Positions 36,735 to 50,129 of a DNA stretch of 64,000 nucleotides are shown in pieces. The stretch lies in the NCBI RefSeq assembly GCF_902362185.1, contig NC_044502.1:15884522-15948521 (forward strand). Direction: 5' to 3'. This DNA is from Chanos chanos. Its lineage: Eukaryota; Chordata; Actinopteri; Gonorynchiformes; Chanidae. The notes under the pieces are model-generated. The model saw nothing but the letters and a program-made list of their open reading frames with translations, was not told the DNA's origin and did no database searches. Position 1 is the stretch's first letter. The number at the start of each line of letters is the position of its first letter. Position numbers and translations under genes: made by a program.

Positions 36735-38690
36735 TTCAAATATGCACCACTTCACGTGCTTTGCAGGGAGGTAACTATCTTTAGCCATGCTAACTGCAGC
36801 GTGCCCTCTAGCCTTCCAGGTAGGTAAGGGAAATTCATGGAATACGTGCAAGTTAACTGATTATTCCTAATGTTGTGTTTTTGTTTTTCATACATCTTCT
36901 GATGCTCAAACTTGGACACATCATCAGTGTTGTATCCTGGAGTCATCGGGTGCTTCTGGTCTCACAACAGACACCCTCATCCAGGCAACCTGACTGAGTT
37001 TGATCAAGCCTCAGCCTGTGTCCAAGTGGCATTCTACTCACCTCACCTACCCACCTCCAATGGCATGCACCTGATCCTCCACCCGTTCCCGTGGGAGTCC
37101 TCCATCAGCTCCTGATACTTCACCCTCTTCCTCTCATGCACATCTTCCATCCTCTCCTCCCAGGGCACAGTCAGCTCAAGTAAGATGAGCTGTCTTGTGG
37201 CCTCAGAGATCAGGATCATGTCTGGTCTCAACGAGGACTTAGGTGATATGTGGTAGAATTTTCAGCTGCCTCTCCCGGTTGACTGCCATCACCCAGTCTC
37301 ATGCCATGGAGAGTTAGCCAATAGTGAGTTCCTTGGGTCATTTGTTCGGCTGCTGTCTCTCCCTGACAAACGTTATCATCTTGGCTGTAGCATGGGCGTA
37401 TCTGCTGTCACCGATCCCCTTGCTGATTGCCTCAGTGATGGTCTTGAGGACCTAGTCGTGTCTCCAGCGATAGTGCCCCTTACCCAGTGCCTTGGAGCAG
37501 CTGCTCAGGATGTGTTTGAGGGTTCCTGTCTTGGAACACTGGTGGCAAGCGGGTGTTTCTATCTACCGTGCCCAATGTGAACAGGTTGGATGGGCTGGGG
37601 AGGACATTGTAGACCCCCTGAATCAACAACTGAACCCTCTGGTGGTTCCACTTCCAGATGTCCTGCTAGGTGACATTCCTCCCCATCGCCTGCTGCCACT
37701 TTATCCAGGAACCCTGTTGTCGCATTGCCACTGATCTGTTCACTCGCTTTTGCTCTACTGAAGCACGCACCTCCTCCTGCACCAGCTTTCAGCTCTCCTT
37801 CCCACTGGCAATATCATATCGGGTCAATGTTGAGCTCCCAAATCTGGCCCTGCCCTCTGCCACACTCGCAAGCCGAGTTTTGTGCTTCGGCCAGCTTCCT
37901 GCCTGCTGGATTGCCCTGGCTGCTCTCCACTTCCTCTCGTCCTCACAATGATCCCTGCACCGGACGCTTTGGTGCCCCTCGATCTGGTGTACTGCAGGTA
38001 TTCCTGTGTCTGTGCCACGATGAATTCCTCCCTGACAGAGTTGAACGGGAGCTTGAGCTTATTGCTGTTCCCATACAGCCCAATGCTGCTCAGGCTGCGT
38101 GGCAAGCCAAGCCATCTGCGGAGATAGCTGCTCACCTTCTGCTCAAAGTCTTCCACTTCAGTCATGGGGACTTCATAGATGAGCAGGGGCCAGAGGATTC
38201 GTGGGAGGATCCGTGCTGGTAGACACAGGCCTTGAATCTTCAGGGAAGCCCAGACTTGTCCACAGCTCTCAACTAGCCCTTCAGCTCAGCACTAGTTGCC
38301 ATAATGGAGTCTGTGTCTTTCAGGCTGCAGTTGAAGACCTTCACCACTTCCTCCACTTCACTCAGGCAGGGCTCCCTCAGACTGAAGTCTGCTGTTGTCT
38401 CTGCTTGGGCATTGTGCCAAGCTAGATCTCACCCTCTTCACCACTTTCTCCACTTCACTCAGATGGAGCTCCTTCAGATTGAAGTTTAGAAGTCTGCTGT
38501 TGGCTCTGGTGGTGTTATCAGAGCATTACATGCAACCAGTAGTCTCTTCTGGTGTTGCTGTAGGTGCGCTTATGGTAGTCGCTGATGGCGCCTCTGGAGC
38601 AGGTCAAACGGCTGGTCCTCTTCTGACCAAGGAGCTGCTTGGTCAACTTGAAGGGGTTGGCCAGGAATCCTGCTCTTTCAACTTTATATC
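36735..38690 (-). mobile_element. RLE-type LINE remnant, U4
   Basis: In coding order on the minus strand: pre-RT piece (38690-38330), thumb region (38165-37824, EDFEQKVSSYLRRWLGLP), knuckle region (about 37800-37400), endonuclease start RPDMILISEATRQLILLE (37231-37043). The endonuclease C-terminal part (HSLSKAYRTQGITG in other copies) is missing. So each unit holds a different deletion product of the same insertion. Confidence 0.82.
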
Positions 38691-38836
38691 ATTATATATA
38701 TATATATATTTTTTTTTTTTAAATATCAGTGTATAACAGTCCAGATTGCTCTTCAGGCTTAAAGCAGAAAGTCATAGATAGGTGTTATATATGGCCTATC
38801 AGAGCAATGAATTTGTACAATGCAGAACCCATTTAA

Positions 38837-39171
38837 GGGAGGCATGGTGGTTCACAGCAAGAGGGTTCCGGGTCCAATTCCCCGGCTGGGCGGCCCTTTC
38901 TGTGTGGAGTTTGCATGTTCTCCACGTGTCTGCATGGGTTTCCTCCAGGTGCTCCGGTTCACTACCACAGTCCAAAGACATGCAGGTTAGGCGAATTGGA
39001 AACACTAAATTGCCCCTAGGTATGAATGTGTGTGAGTGTGTTTGTCTGTATATCTGCCCTGCGATGGACTGACGACCTGTCCAGGGTGTTTCCCCGCCTA
39101 TCGCCCTATGAGCGTTGGGATAGGCTCCAGCACCCTCTGCCACTGTACTTTGACCCTAACTAGGATAAGCG
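38837..39171 (+). repeat. SINE-like repeat (U4)
   Basis: Same repeat as 11499-11841, full length apart from a short loss near 38895. Confidence 0.6.
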
Positions 39172-39210
39172 TCTTAAATTGTCTGTTATCAGCTGTATAA
39201 TGCTAACTAC

Positions 39211-40000
39211 TAGGGCTGCCACCTTTTATATGGAGAAATAAGGGACGCCCCGCCAAGAACCCCCCCGCCCCTCCCCCCCAACCTTTGCAGCTGTTAACTG
39301 TAGAGGAGGATTGAATTGAAAATATGTATGTATTAGGCTGTTAAATACAAAAGGAAAAATAAATACAAAAGGATCGTTTTTTCCACTAAATTAGAGATAA
39401 AAAAACTATTTTTAAAAGTGTATCAAGTTTGTGGCTTATACAGGATAGACTGATAGGCTTATTTAGTTAGATGTTTTAAATTGCACATTGTCATATTTAT
39501 GTAATGTATCGTGTTTATGAATTATAAAATAAATAACTATCATAACCTTCAGCCAAAAATCGGAATATCAGGATGATATTTGCACTGATTATTGCCTAGC
39601 TATTTGTATTGATTACTGTGTAATATAGACTAACATAAGCCATATTATAGGCTACAGTTGGTAGTCTACAATTAGACAATACACCATGTCTGCCTCGGGG
39701 GAAGTCTGGGGTATAAGGAATCGAGCAATTCCACTCTTTTCAGCGCGGGACCTGAAACATCATTGAAATAATAAGGAATAGAAAAATACAGCGACTGAGG
39801 TTACTGTTTTTAACTGGGAGCTACAAAGCAACCACTGAGTTACAACTAATGGAGATGATAACGGTGACGTGCAATCGAACAGCACGCAGAGCTTGTTGGT
39901 CTATAGCTCACCACTGAAATTAAACTTCCCCACTCCGCTTGTAGAACTGGTTTGATTTCATTTCATTTTATTTTCCAATACAGGACGGGTGGCAACCCTA
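39211..40000. mobile_element. hAT remnant (U4)
   Basis: Same element as 11881-12962, with ends TAGGGCTGCC and GGCAACCCTA and target copies CTAACTAC/CTCACTAT. It lost the BED-finger piece and part of the right arm (near 39960). Confidence 0.8.
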
Positions 40001-40008
40001 CTCACTAT

Positions 40009-40764
40009 TCAAAAACAGAATCACAAACAACACTAGAACAGACATGTTAAAATACTGATTCTGCCCAGCCAGTTCATTTGCTTATAATGTAAATAATAAC
40101 GATTGTGAATAATGAGCATGATGGTCTAAGAGAAACTTAAATAAATCTTATTTAGCCTGCTAAAAATCAGCAGAAAGCTAGTTCTTGCACTGTATTGGAT
40201 CTTCAGATTGTTTCATTGTGTGACTACCTGCTGTTTAAGACTAAGATGATCATTACATCATTTGATAGTAGTCACTATACAACCCAGTGCTTCCTGTTTA
40301 ATCCCTAATTAAAGCAACAATTGTCCTCATGCTTGTTGGCATTCGCAGACTTATGTGCATCGTATAATTGTATTTGATATGTTTCCAACTGCAACCTCTT
40401 TCAGTTAAGCTTTGCATTTAAATGTAGTATGGAGTGGAACCAAATTTCCTTGTCTTATCTATTGTTCGACTGAATGTAAATACATGGTTTGCCATTATCT
40501 GCTGTTGTGTTGTCATCTTTCTTTCATTGTCACCTTCTTTTTTCCTTTCAAATTAGTGTGTTTTTCCTATGCTGTTTGATTATCTGCCATTGGAGAACTA
40601 TCCCAGTGGGGATTACAGCTGAGCTGAATAAGGAATATAAGTATCACCCTTCATTCGATTTGAGGCCACTACAGTAAGAACATTCCAATGGCAATGACCC
40701 ATTAAAAGGTCTCTTTGTTGATTTCCATTTTCATTTGGAACCAGGGATAAAACACAAAGGCGCT
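40009..40764 (+). promoter_or_regulatory. Conserved TAAR upstream region (U4)
   Basis: Counterpart of 2077-2816, ending at the ATG of TAAR D. Possible mini-intron 40674-40744. Confidence 0.45.
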
Positions 40765-41802
40765 ATGGATGCAATGAATTTGTCAGCCTTCAAAGGAGCT
40801 GATTCAAGCCAGTTTTGCTATCCAGCAGCGAATGACTCTTGTGTGAAGAGGTCCTACAGTAACGGAGCTCAGATCATCTTGTATATTTTATTGGTTGTAA
40901 GCATAGTGGTCACCATACTTGGTAACTTGGCAGTCATTGTGTCCATAGCACATTTCAGACAGTTGCACACACCAACCAACATGCTTGTGATGTCTCTGGC
41001 ACTTGCGGATATGCTGCTGGGAGTGTTTGTCATGCCGTTGAGCATTGTAAGGTCTGTTGAAGGATGCTGGTACTATGGTGATGCTTTCTGTTTGTTGCAC
41101 TCCAGTTTTGACATGTTCCTTACATCTGTGTCCATATTACACCTGATTTCTATAGCTATAGATCGATACCAAGCTGTGTGTTATCCGCTACATTACCCAA
41201 CCAGGATGACTATACCCGTGGCATGGCTCATGATTGCTTTGAGTTGGGGTGCTGCTGCAATCTATTCTTATGGACTTTTGTATTCTAAAGCCAATATAGC
41301 TGGACTAGACGAGTTTATTGAATCAATATATTGCTTAGGGAGCTGTAATTTGTTATTTAATGCATTGTGGGAAACACTAGGTTTTCTCCTACCATTCTCT
41401 GTCATGGCTGGATTATATGCAAAAATATTTTTAGTCGCAAAAAAACACGCTAAGAAGATTGGTGAAGCAGGCCTCAACCACAGAAATTGCAACAGGGAAA
41501 ACAGAAATCAAATTTCTCAGAGTTCTGAGCGCAAGGCTGCAAAAACATTAGGCATTGTTGTGGGTGCATTTATCTTCTGTTGGATGCCTTTCTTTATTAA
41601 CTCTCTGGTTAATTCTTACACAAATGTTGCAACCCAAACCATTTTCTTTGAAGTGTTTGTGTGGCTGGGCTACTTTAATTCTACAATAAACCCTATCATA
41701 TATGCACTTTTTTATCCATGGTTCAGAAAATCGATTTATCTAATTGTTTCTTTAAAGATATTTCAGACACATTCCTGTGATATAAATATCTTTACCCCTT
41801 AA
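40765..41802 (+). CDS. taar: Trace amine-associated receptor D (mosaic, TM5-deleted)
   Basis: Single-exon 345-residue TAAR with Asp3.32 ([11 protein letters not shown]), DRY, CWMP and the TAAR fingerprint. It shares with C the four-residue TM5 loss ([11 protein letters not shown]), VVSIVVT, VMPLSIV and [14 protein letters not shown]. In TM3 and ECL2 it instead reads like A and B ([27 protein letters not shown]), so it looks like a conversion mosaic. I count about 32 differences from C (roughly 91% identity). Private changes include KRSYSNG, CYPLHYP, NCNREN and a Phe for Cys after Pro5.50. The start is the ATG at 40765. Confidence 0.93.
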   Translation: MDAMNLSAFKGADSSQFCYPAANDSCVKRSYSNGAQIILYILLVVSIVVTILGNLAVIVSIAHFRQLHTPTNMLVMSLALADMLLGVFVMPLSIVRSVEGCWYYGDAFCLLHSSFDMFLTSVSILHLISIAIDRYQAVCYPLHYPTRMTIPVAWLMIALSWGAAAIYSYGLLYSKANIAGLDEFIESIYCLGSCNLLFNALWETLGFLLPFSVMAGLYAKIFLVAKKHAKKIGEAGLNHRNCNRENRNQISQSSERKAAKTLGIVVGAFIFCWMPFFINSLVNSYTNVATQTIFFEVFVWLGYFNSTINPIIYALFYPWFRKSIYLIVSLKIFQTHSCDINIFTP

Positions 41803-43045
41803 CTTTTCACCAGTTTTTACTTCCCTCCCTCTGTATGTCACAAATGGCCTTCATACAGTTCAAACAAATCTGTCATGCATGTGAAAGTAAGACTATGCAG
41901 AATAACATTTTTCATAATATGGCACTTTTTCCACATAGTATGAAAAAACATTTTTGTTTTTCAGTATTTAAAAACACATACATTTACAAATCGCGAAGAG
42001 GAAAAATTGAGAGATATCATGTGAAGAAAAAAAGAAAGAAAAAGAAAGAGACTGTTAAAAATTAATGCAGAACTGTGAAGGGGGAAATAGCACCCAGCAT
42101 GAAGAATCAGGAAATTAACGTTTCTATTTTCTGTCTCTGTTTAACCATCTGTGGTTCAGTCAAAAATGTTCTGTATATTCTACAGCATAATGACATTCTA
42201 GGAGCTCTCATATAAAACAACCAAAATTAGTTTTGTGGTTTATGTATTTGACTTTTTATTCGCCAAACAACTGTAATCTTTTGAATATAAAACATTTGCA
42301 CAACCATTGATACACTATTGTATTTTGAGTGTTGTATTATGGTAGGTGTTAGAAATACAATGATAGTTTCACTTCCCCTTGCCTTACTCTGTTGCTCTCT
42401 CTAAAATGCTCATACTGGAACTGCTGCTTTACTATTACTAGTAGAATAGCTTGTAATATTTTATACGTATAGAAACAAGTTGTAATATTAACACTATAAT
42501 TATGTACCTCCAATAATTATTTAATGAATCAACATATTACTAAAAAGCCTAAAGTTTTAGCATGAAAAATCAGTTTGGAGATCTTAATCAGAATTCATAG
42601 TATGACAGTATTAACTGCCTGGGTTATGGTTAAATAAGGGTTAGATTTTTGCTTTTGATTGGCTGCTGAGGCAAAATGCTTCACAACATAGCTGATGGTC
42701 CTGTTATTATTCTACAGTAAAATATAATTCAGGGAGAGAGAGTTGCAACATTTCAGACTTTCCACAACTGTAGCCGTTTTCTTTAGCTATTAATTTCCCA
42801 GTAATTTTTCAATATTAATCAATTTAAAAAGACCCCCTCTTGATAAATGAGTCCAGATACTAATATTATAAGCCTAATGAAATGTTGCTGAAACACACTT
42901 AATGATTAAAATATACACAGTACAAAGTGTTTTGCTTAGCTTATTTATCTTAAAGTTTCAATAGTGCTATAGATATGAGATAATTAAGATATAGAAGTTA
43001 CGCATAAACATTAGGGTTTGAGCCAATAGCAGTCCCTGACATTTA
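41803..43045. other. TAAR 3' flank (U4), no further gene
   Basis: Counterpart of 3867-5115; only small indels. Confidence 0.6.
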
Positions 43046-43920
43046 CAGACCGGTGACAGATTAAAGGAAAAACCAACATAAAGTGTCTTAGTAAAGTGTT
43101 GGGCCGCCACGAGCCGTCAGAACAGCCTTGGATTCTACAAGTCTCTGGAACTCTACTGGAGGGATGGAACACCATTCTTCCAAAAGGTATTCCCTCATTT
43201 GGTGCTTTGATGATGGCGTTGGAGAGTTCTGTCTAACACGCCTGTCCAAAATCTCCCACAGGTGTTCAACTGAGTGGAGATCTGGTGACTTCGAGGGCCA
43301 TAACATATGATTCACATCATTTTCACAGTCATCAAGCCATTCAGCGACCCCTCGTGCCCTATGGATGAAGGCATTGCCATCCTGGAAGAGACCACTTTTA
43401 TCAGGACAGAAATGTTTCGTCAAAGATGATTACTCAGAACAACTTTGTATCAATTTGCATTGCATTCAGGCCTGCACCGTTCTCTTGGTGTACACCACAC
43501 ATGCACTTGCCCACTTGTCAAGAATATGGTGAAGGATGACTCATCTGGCCATATCACTTTTTTCCACATCTCTGTAGACCAGTGCCTATGGATTTCACAC
43601 CATTGAACTCTCAAATGTGCATTCATCTTTGTAATGAGAGGTTATTGCACTGCCGCCCAACTATAAAATCCCTCTCTTTGTAACTGTTTGACGGACTCTT
43701 CTTGCAGACACAGTCTGGTCATGTCCTGCATTGACATTCTCAGCCACCTAAGGAAGAGTTGCTCTTCTGTTTTCCCTAACATATCACAAAGTTTGCCCAG
43801 TGCATACATCCAGCCTCTCTGAGAAAACGTTAGAGAAGTCTTCGCCAAAATATGGAATGCAGCGGGCGGTTGTAGATGAGGTAGTTGCAGTCTTCAGGCA
43901 GCTCTACAAACCAATATACT
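43040..43920 (-). mobile_element. Tc1-like transposon fragment (U4, best kept)
   Basis: Longest uninterrupted transposase stretch of the four units: 43423-43088 reads [58 protein letters not shown] and ends [14 protein letters not shown] lies near 43550 and the helix-turn-helix end at 43848-43642. The segment between the first and second acids is missing, so it is inactive. Confidence 0.82.
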
Positions 43921-44996
43921 TGGTGGCAGTCTGATCTGTGTTTCAGTTTTGAATGATTATTACACTGATTATTACACTCATTTCAGGCATTTAAATGAAT
44001 GGGCTTCTTGAGAAAGCTCACTCTCTTGTTTTTCACTTCGTCTCAGTACAGTGTCTCTTAAAAAACACTGTGCAAACAGTGATAGAACATTATTTTGCTG
44101 TGCAGTGATTCATCAGGTAGGGAAGCCCTTGTAAGTGTGTAAATTTTGGATGGGTCGTATCAGCCTCCTTTGGTCTACTGTTATTTTACTGCAAAAACGA
44201 AAAGCTAAACCGGCAGCTTTTTGCTCAATTAATATTCAAATTAGCATTGCATTTGCACGTCTCTGAAAGTTGCTTTGAAACATAGATATGCTTTATTATC
44301 CATATCCCAACAATTTATGTCTGTGCGAAGGATAAAGTCATACCACAAAAAGGACCCAAAGGAAATGAAAACATTTTTGTTCATTCTGACTGCTCTGGAA
44401 AAATGGAGCATTTTCATACCCCATGGTAACAATAAAATTGTTAAAACACAGGACTTCTGTATTTATTGTTTGTCTGTTTGTTTAACAGAAACATTAGAAA
44501 GAAAGTGAACTAGCATGGGGCATGTATTCCATGGGTACAAAGACAATATGCTTTTATATAATTACAAAACACCCTGCTCCATAATTTAGAGCTTTTCTGT
44601 ACCTAAAGTTTAGGAGATTTGCAAGGGAGAATACCTGACTTTGTGCGTACTCAAACAACTCACCATATATAATTTATGCAAACATACATGCACGTATGCC
44701 CACACAGACACACACACACACACACACTTTTTATATAAGCGACGAGTAACAAACCACTCATACAATTATGGTTCACTAACGTGTGAAAAAGTGAAGCTGC
44801 TTAAAACGTGTACTCCCACTTCTATCACAAATCCATTGGGTTCGATGCGATAAAAAAATTGGTTTGGCTGAAATGCCTTTGCAGAAGGTCAGTAAACACC
44901 AATCCTGTTTGCATGCATAGGTCATGTGACATGGGCAAGACACAAGAAATCAGGAAATTTACAGTGAGCTGGATTTGCAGCTGGAGAAAGTAAGGT
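43921..44996. other. U4 tail, no gene seen
   Basis: Matches 25441-26533. CA microsatellite near 44707-44728. Ends where S2 begins. Confidence 0.7.
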
Positions 44997-45835
44997 AAAA
45001 CAACGTCTATTACTTAACTGTACAGACTTAATTCACCGGAACGAACGTTTATCGGTTTCAACCTCTACTTATATTCGGTTGAAATGAATAATCAAAAACG
45101 GTTTCTTTGAGAGGATACTCTACTGATATCAGTGTTCACAGGCGATTCATATCCGTCAGAGACGTAAATTTATCATTTTCTGTGAAACGAAATGTCATTC
45201 GTTTTGCCAAAAGCACTCATAAGCAGTTGTGGAATATATCATTGTGTTCAGTGTTGTTCTTTAGATATGTACTAAATCGTGTAAGAAATGAACTGCGCAA
45301 AGCAGCCCACAGACTACAAGAAGGCATGTTGGCTTCCGCATTTTAATTTTTTTTTTTTTTGGGCGTACGAATTGGTGTAACAGGTGAATTCGCTTAGTCA
45401 GTGTTTCACTGGTCTCGAGTCGTAAAAACCAAGTTCAAGTTCAAGTTCAAGTTTATTTAGAGCCCAATATCACTGTTTACAGTCTCAAAGGGCTTTACAG
45501 GCCACAACAGTCAAATCAAAATATGACGGCACCCCCTGACTTAATCCTCATGGCGGGCAAGAAAAAACTCCCCAAAAACCCAAGAGGGAAATGGGAAAAT
45601 GGGAGAAATCTTGAGGAGGACCACAGAGAGAGGAGACCCCTCCTTGGCCAGACAGGCGTGCAATAGGTGCCGACCACGTGGGCAGTTACAATTGAAAGTA
45701 AATTGGGGCATGAACAAAGGGGATGGCGATGTAGACAGGAGGCTGACGGGGGATGGAAGATGATAACACCAGGATGGATCAGTCCACAGGGCGGGAGGAG
45801 TCAGGATCACTGGTGTCTCAGGAGTAGCATGTGTG

Positions 45836-45852
45836 GCTCGACAGAGAGAGAA

Positions 45853-45894
<42 letters not shown>

Positions 45895-45923
45895 AGGGAG
45901 AGAGAGAGAGAGAGAGAGAGAGA
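45836..45923 (+). repeat. (AG)n microsatellite
   Basis: Nearly pure AG run with GGAGAG variants in the LINE 3' region. Confidence 0.95.
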
Positions 45924-46491
45924 CACACATTGTCAGATGTTCATTTCCACATAATGGTAAAGGTAAATATACATCGTGTGCCGAGTGCAGGCAGGGACTC
46001 CAGCAAGACTAACTAGTACAGCATAGTTAAAAGGGAGAGCTAGAAGGTAATATGGACATGATGGCACTCTGGGACACAAGGCGGCCACCCACTCCACAGT
46101 CAACAAACCTGAGTGAACATGTTAGAGTGGGGGGGCGACAGCATCCAAACATCCCAGTTCACCAAACAATCTATGCCCGAGAACCCTCCAGATCTGCTCC
46201 TTTGCGTAGTGAAGAGCTATTAGCAAAAGGCTTGGCTAAACAGAAAAGTTTTCAGCCTTGACTTAAACATAGAGACTGTGTCTGAGTCTCGAACATTAAT
46301 TGGGAGGCTATTCCATAACTGTGGGGCTCTGTAAGAGAAGGCTCTGCCCCCTGCTGTAACCATCATAACTCGAGGTACCAACAAATAGCCTGCACCTTTT
46401 GATCTAAGTTGGCGTGGTGGATCATAAGAGACCAGGAGTTCGCGCAGGTAGTGTAGTTAATGCTCTATATGTTAATAGTAAGATTTTATAA

Positions 46492-49133
46492 TCAATACGA
46501 GATTTGACGGGGAGCCAGTGCAGTGTGGATAAGATAGGGGTGATCATATTTTTTGGTTCTAGTAAGAACTCTGGCTGCTGCATTCTGAACTAACTGTAGC
46601 TTATTTATACATCTATTAGAACATCCAGACAGTAAGGCATTACAGTAGTCTAACCTAGAGGTAATGAAAGCATGAACCAATTTTTCAGCATCTTGAAATG
46701 ACAATGCATTTCTTATCTTGTTAATATTTCTAAGATGAAAGAAGGCTATCCTGGTAATATTATCTACATGAGATTCAAATGAAAGACTGGGGTCAATAAT
46801 TACACCAAGATCTTTTACTGCCGCACCTGATGAAAGAGAAAGGCCATTCAGAGTAACTATGTGATCGGAAAGCTTACTCCTAGCTGCATGTGATCCTAGT
46901 ACAAGTACTTCTGTTTTTTCAGAGTTGAGTGAAAGAAAGTTCGTAAGCATCCAGTGCCTAATATCCTTTAGACATTCCTCAATTTTGTTAAGTTGGTGTC
47001 TCTCGTCTGGCTTCGCTGAGACATACAGCTGTGTGTCATCAGCATAGCAGTGGAAGCTAATACCGTGTTTACGAATAACATTACCTAGAGGTAGCATATA
47101 TAAAGAGAAAAGCAGTGGGCCTAAAACAGAACCTTGTGGGACTCCAAACTTTACCTCAGTATGTGCAGAGGACTCACCATTTACATCAACAAACTGATAA
47201 CGATCAGTCAGGTAGGACCTAAGCCATAAGAGGGCTGTTCCCTTAACTCCAACAACATTTTCTAGTCTATCAAGGAGAATGGTATGATCAATGGTGTCAA
47301 AGGCTGCACTGAGGTCAAGCAGCACAAGCAAGGAGACACAACCCTGATCAGAGGCCAGTAAGAGGTCATTTGCAACTTTAACCAGTGCTGTCTCTGTGCT
47401 GTGATGAGGCCTAAATCCTGACTGATACAGTTCATGGATGTTATTCTTATGTAAGTATGAGCATAACTGCTGTGCTACAGCCCTTTCTAGGATCTCGGAG
47501 ATAAAGGGGAGGTTAGATATTGGCCTGTAGTTGGACAATGAACAGGGGTCAAGGTCAGGTTTTTTAATTAGGGGTTTGATAACTGCTAGTTTAAAACATT
47601 TAGGTACATAGCCAGTACTAAGGGAGGAATTGATTATTTTTTAGAAGCGGTTCCATGACTACTGGCAGTATCTGCTTAAGGAAACGTGTAGATAAGGGAT
47701 CTAGTACACAAGTTGGTGATTTTGATGAAGAAATTAGTGAGGTCAATTCGGTCGCCTGAGGGGGAGTAAAACATTCTAATCGCTGATCTGATATAGTTAC
47801 ATTGTTATCTACAGTGTTAGTGATCAAATTATCTGGTTTAAAATTTATAGCCTGGATTGTTTGCCTGATATTTTCAATTTTGCTGTTGAAAAAGTTCATA
47901 AATGCGTCGCCACTGAACATTGATGGTGTGCCTGTTTCCGAGGTGCTCTTATTCCCAGTTAGTTTTGATACGATATTAAATAAAAATCTAGGATTATTTT
48001 TGTTGTCTTCTATTAGGGTGGAGAGATACATTGATCTAGCGGCACTAAGAGCTTTTCTATAGCTCAGGAGGCTCTCCTTCCATGCTAACTGGAATACTAC
48101 CAATTTAGTTTGGCGCCATTTACGTTCTAATTTTCGAGTGGTAGGTTTTAAGGTGCGTGTGTGCTCATTATACCAGAAAGCTAGTTTTTTCTCTCTGATT
48201 ATTTTCCTTTTAAGTGGGGCCACATTATCTAAGGTGTTGCGGAATGTTAACTCTAAAGATTCAGTTGCCTGATCAAGTTCTGTGATTATTGATAAAGTTC
48301 TGCGTAGTAGCTGGCGTAAACGTACGTTTATTATGATAGCGTGGCGAGCTGCATATATTATTACTAAGAAACATTTTGAATGAGATAAGATAATGATCTG
48401 AGATAGCTTCAGATCGTGGAAATGTGACTATACTTCCTACATTTAATCCGAGTGTTAGTATAAGATCGAGGGTGTGGCCACCATTATGAGTGGGCCCTAT
48501 GACCGTCTGATTAATCCCTACTGAATCTAGAATGGACACGAACGCTGTTCTCAGAGGGTCCTGTGGGTTATCAAAATGAATGTTAAAGTCTCCGACAATT
48601 AGAGCTTTGTCTAAAGAAATAACAAGGTTTGAGATAAAATCTGCAAATTCACAGAGGAATTCAGAGTACGGCCCAGGCGGTCTATAGATAATAATTAGTG
48701 TGATAGACTGGGTATTTTTTGTGGCTACATATGTTATGTTTGTATAAAGAACTTCAAACGCATTGAATTTATGTAGAGGTTTTTGTATGATGCCTAGGTT
48801 ATCATTATAAATAACTGCAACGCCTCCTCCTCTGCTAGTTACACGAGGCTGGTGTATATAACTGTATCCAGGAGGACTAGCTTCATTTAATGCGACGTAC
48901 TCATTTGGTTTGATCCACGTTTCTGTTAAACACAGTACATTAAACTCCTGATCAGTAATAATTTCATTGACAATGAGCGCTTTAGGCGTAAGAGATCTAA
49001 TATTTAACAGTCCTAGCTTTAGATCGAAGGTGCTGGCAGTACATTCAGTATGATTTAAATCTATGTTAATTAAATTACTAGAACAAATTCTCTGAGTATT
49101 TCTACATTTTCGTATAGGTCGGGGAACAGACAC
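46492..49133 (-). pseudogene. LINE ORF2: APE endonuclease and reverse transcriptase
   Basis: Three minus-strand pieces in different frames. 49133-48273 is the AP-endonuclease (NIRSLTPK, LTETW, GDFNIH, SDHYL). 48223-47618 is the linker leading into the RT. 47538-46492 is the RT with [10 protein letters not shown], motif [14 protein letters not shown], motif [14 protein letters not shown], catalytic YADDTQLY and the thumb [13 protein letters not shown]. At least two frame changes separate them. Active elements nick DNA with the APE domain and copy their RNA there. Confidence 0.9.
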
Positions 49134-49229
49134 AGTCTCAATATAGTTTAACCTAGGTGACGACTCTGTGCAGCTAGCAGACGGTCGGTTTAGCCTGCTT
49201 GTCTGCTCCCTGGCCTTGGCTCTGGATTG

Positions 49230-50129
49230 TCACGGATTAACTGTTCTGAGACTATGCGCTATGTTACAAGAAATGAGAGCAGCACCTTCCCGAGTGGGAT
49301 GGACACCGTCTCGCCCTAAGAGGCCATCCTTGCCCTCAAAACTATTCCAATTGTCTATAAAGCCCACATTGTTGTCAGAGCACCACCTGGACATCCAGCA
49401 GTTCAGCGACCATAACCTGCTGTAAGCTACATCGCCTCGCCGGATTGGGATGGGGCCAGAGCATATTACTGCATCGGACATCGCCTTCGCTAATTTACAC
49501 ACCTCTACGATATTACTTTTAGTAACCTCTCATTGACGAAGGCGTATATCGTTAGCTCCTACATGAAAAACTATCTTAGAAAACCTGTGCTTACTTAACA
49601 CTTTAAGATTACTTGCTATGTCCGGCGCCCTGGCTCCCGGTATACAGCTAACTAAGGCTGCAGGTGCCCCTAAAGGTCTAGCTAATTTCACGTGCCGTAG
49701 AATGGAATCTCCTATAACCAGAGCTCTTTCAGGTTTCTCAGCGGGTGTTTCACTGAGGAGGGCAAACCTGTTTGACACGTGAAGCGGGGAGTGGTGTGTC
49801 TCTCGTGGGCTAGCCTTAGCGTTAGCTTTGGCTTTGCACTTATGCCGCCAAGTCGTCACCCATTTGCCCCGCTGTGAGGGCTCTGGTGCCGGAGTTGGAG
49901 AGCTGCTAACTCTTCCTGAGCCATCCAGATTTTCTTTTACAGGAAATAGGCTATTCTCACTCTCACTAAGCCTCTCTAGCATCTGGATGCGCATCTCTAA
50001 TGCTACAATCTTCTCCGTCAGGGAGCTAACTAATGCACATTTAGCACAAACAGAGCTATTATTAATGACGGAGGAAGAATGGCTAAACATCCTGCACTCA
50101 ACACACTGAACAGGCTGAGTATTTGCCAT
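49230..50129 (-). pseudogene. LINE ORF1: zinc/coiled-coil protein with SGNH esterase domain
   Basis: Starts [15 protein letters not shown]. Two CxxC pairs (CVEC, CAKC) come first, then a short coiled coil ([19 protein letters not shown]), then an SGNH hydrolase fold: [10 protein letters not shown] (nucleophile block), HVGANDI (GxND block) and DGVHPT (Asp-x-x-His block). One in-frame TGA near 49530 divides it, with the same frame resuming to 49230. Esterase-type ORF1 proteins are known in CR1/L2-group LINEs. Confidence 0.85.

Larger units (their letters stand above)
36546..44996. repeat. TAAR tandem unit U4
   Basis: Fourth unit, with TAAR D. It starts at ATAAATAAACTTGGGGACC, so it lacks the first 0.36 kb of U1-U3. 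Its 5' part is almost the same as U5. Its 3' part matches U3. Confidence 0.9.
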
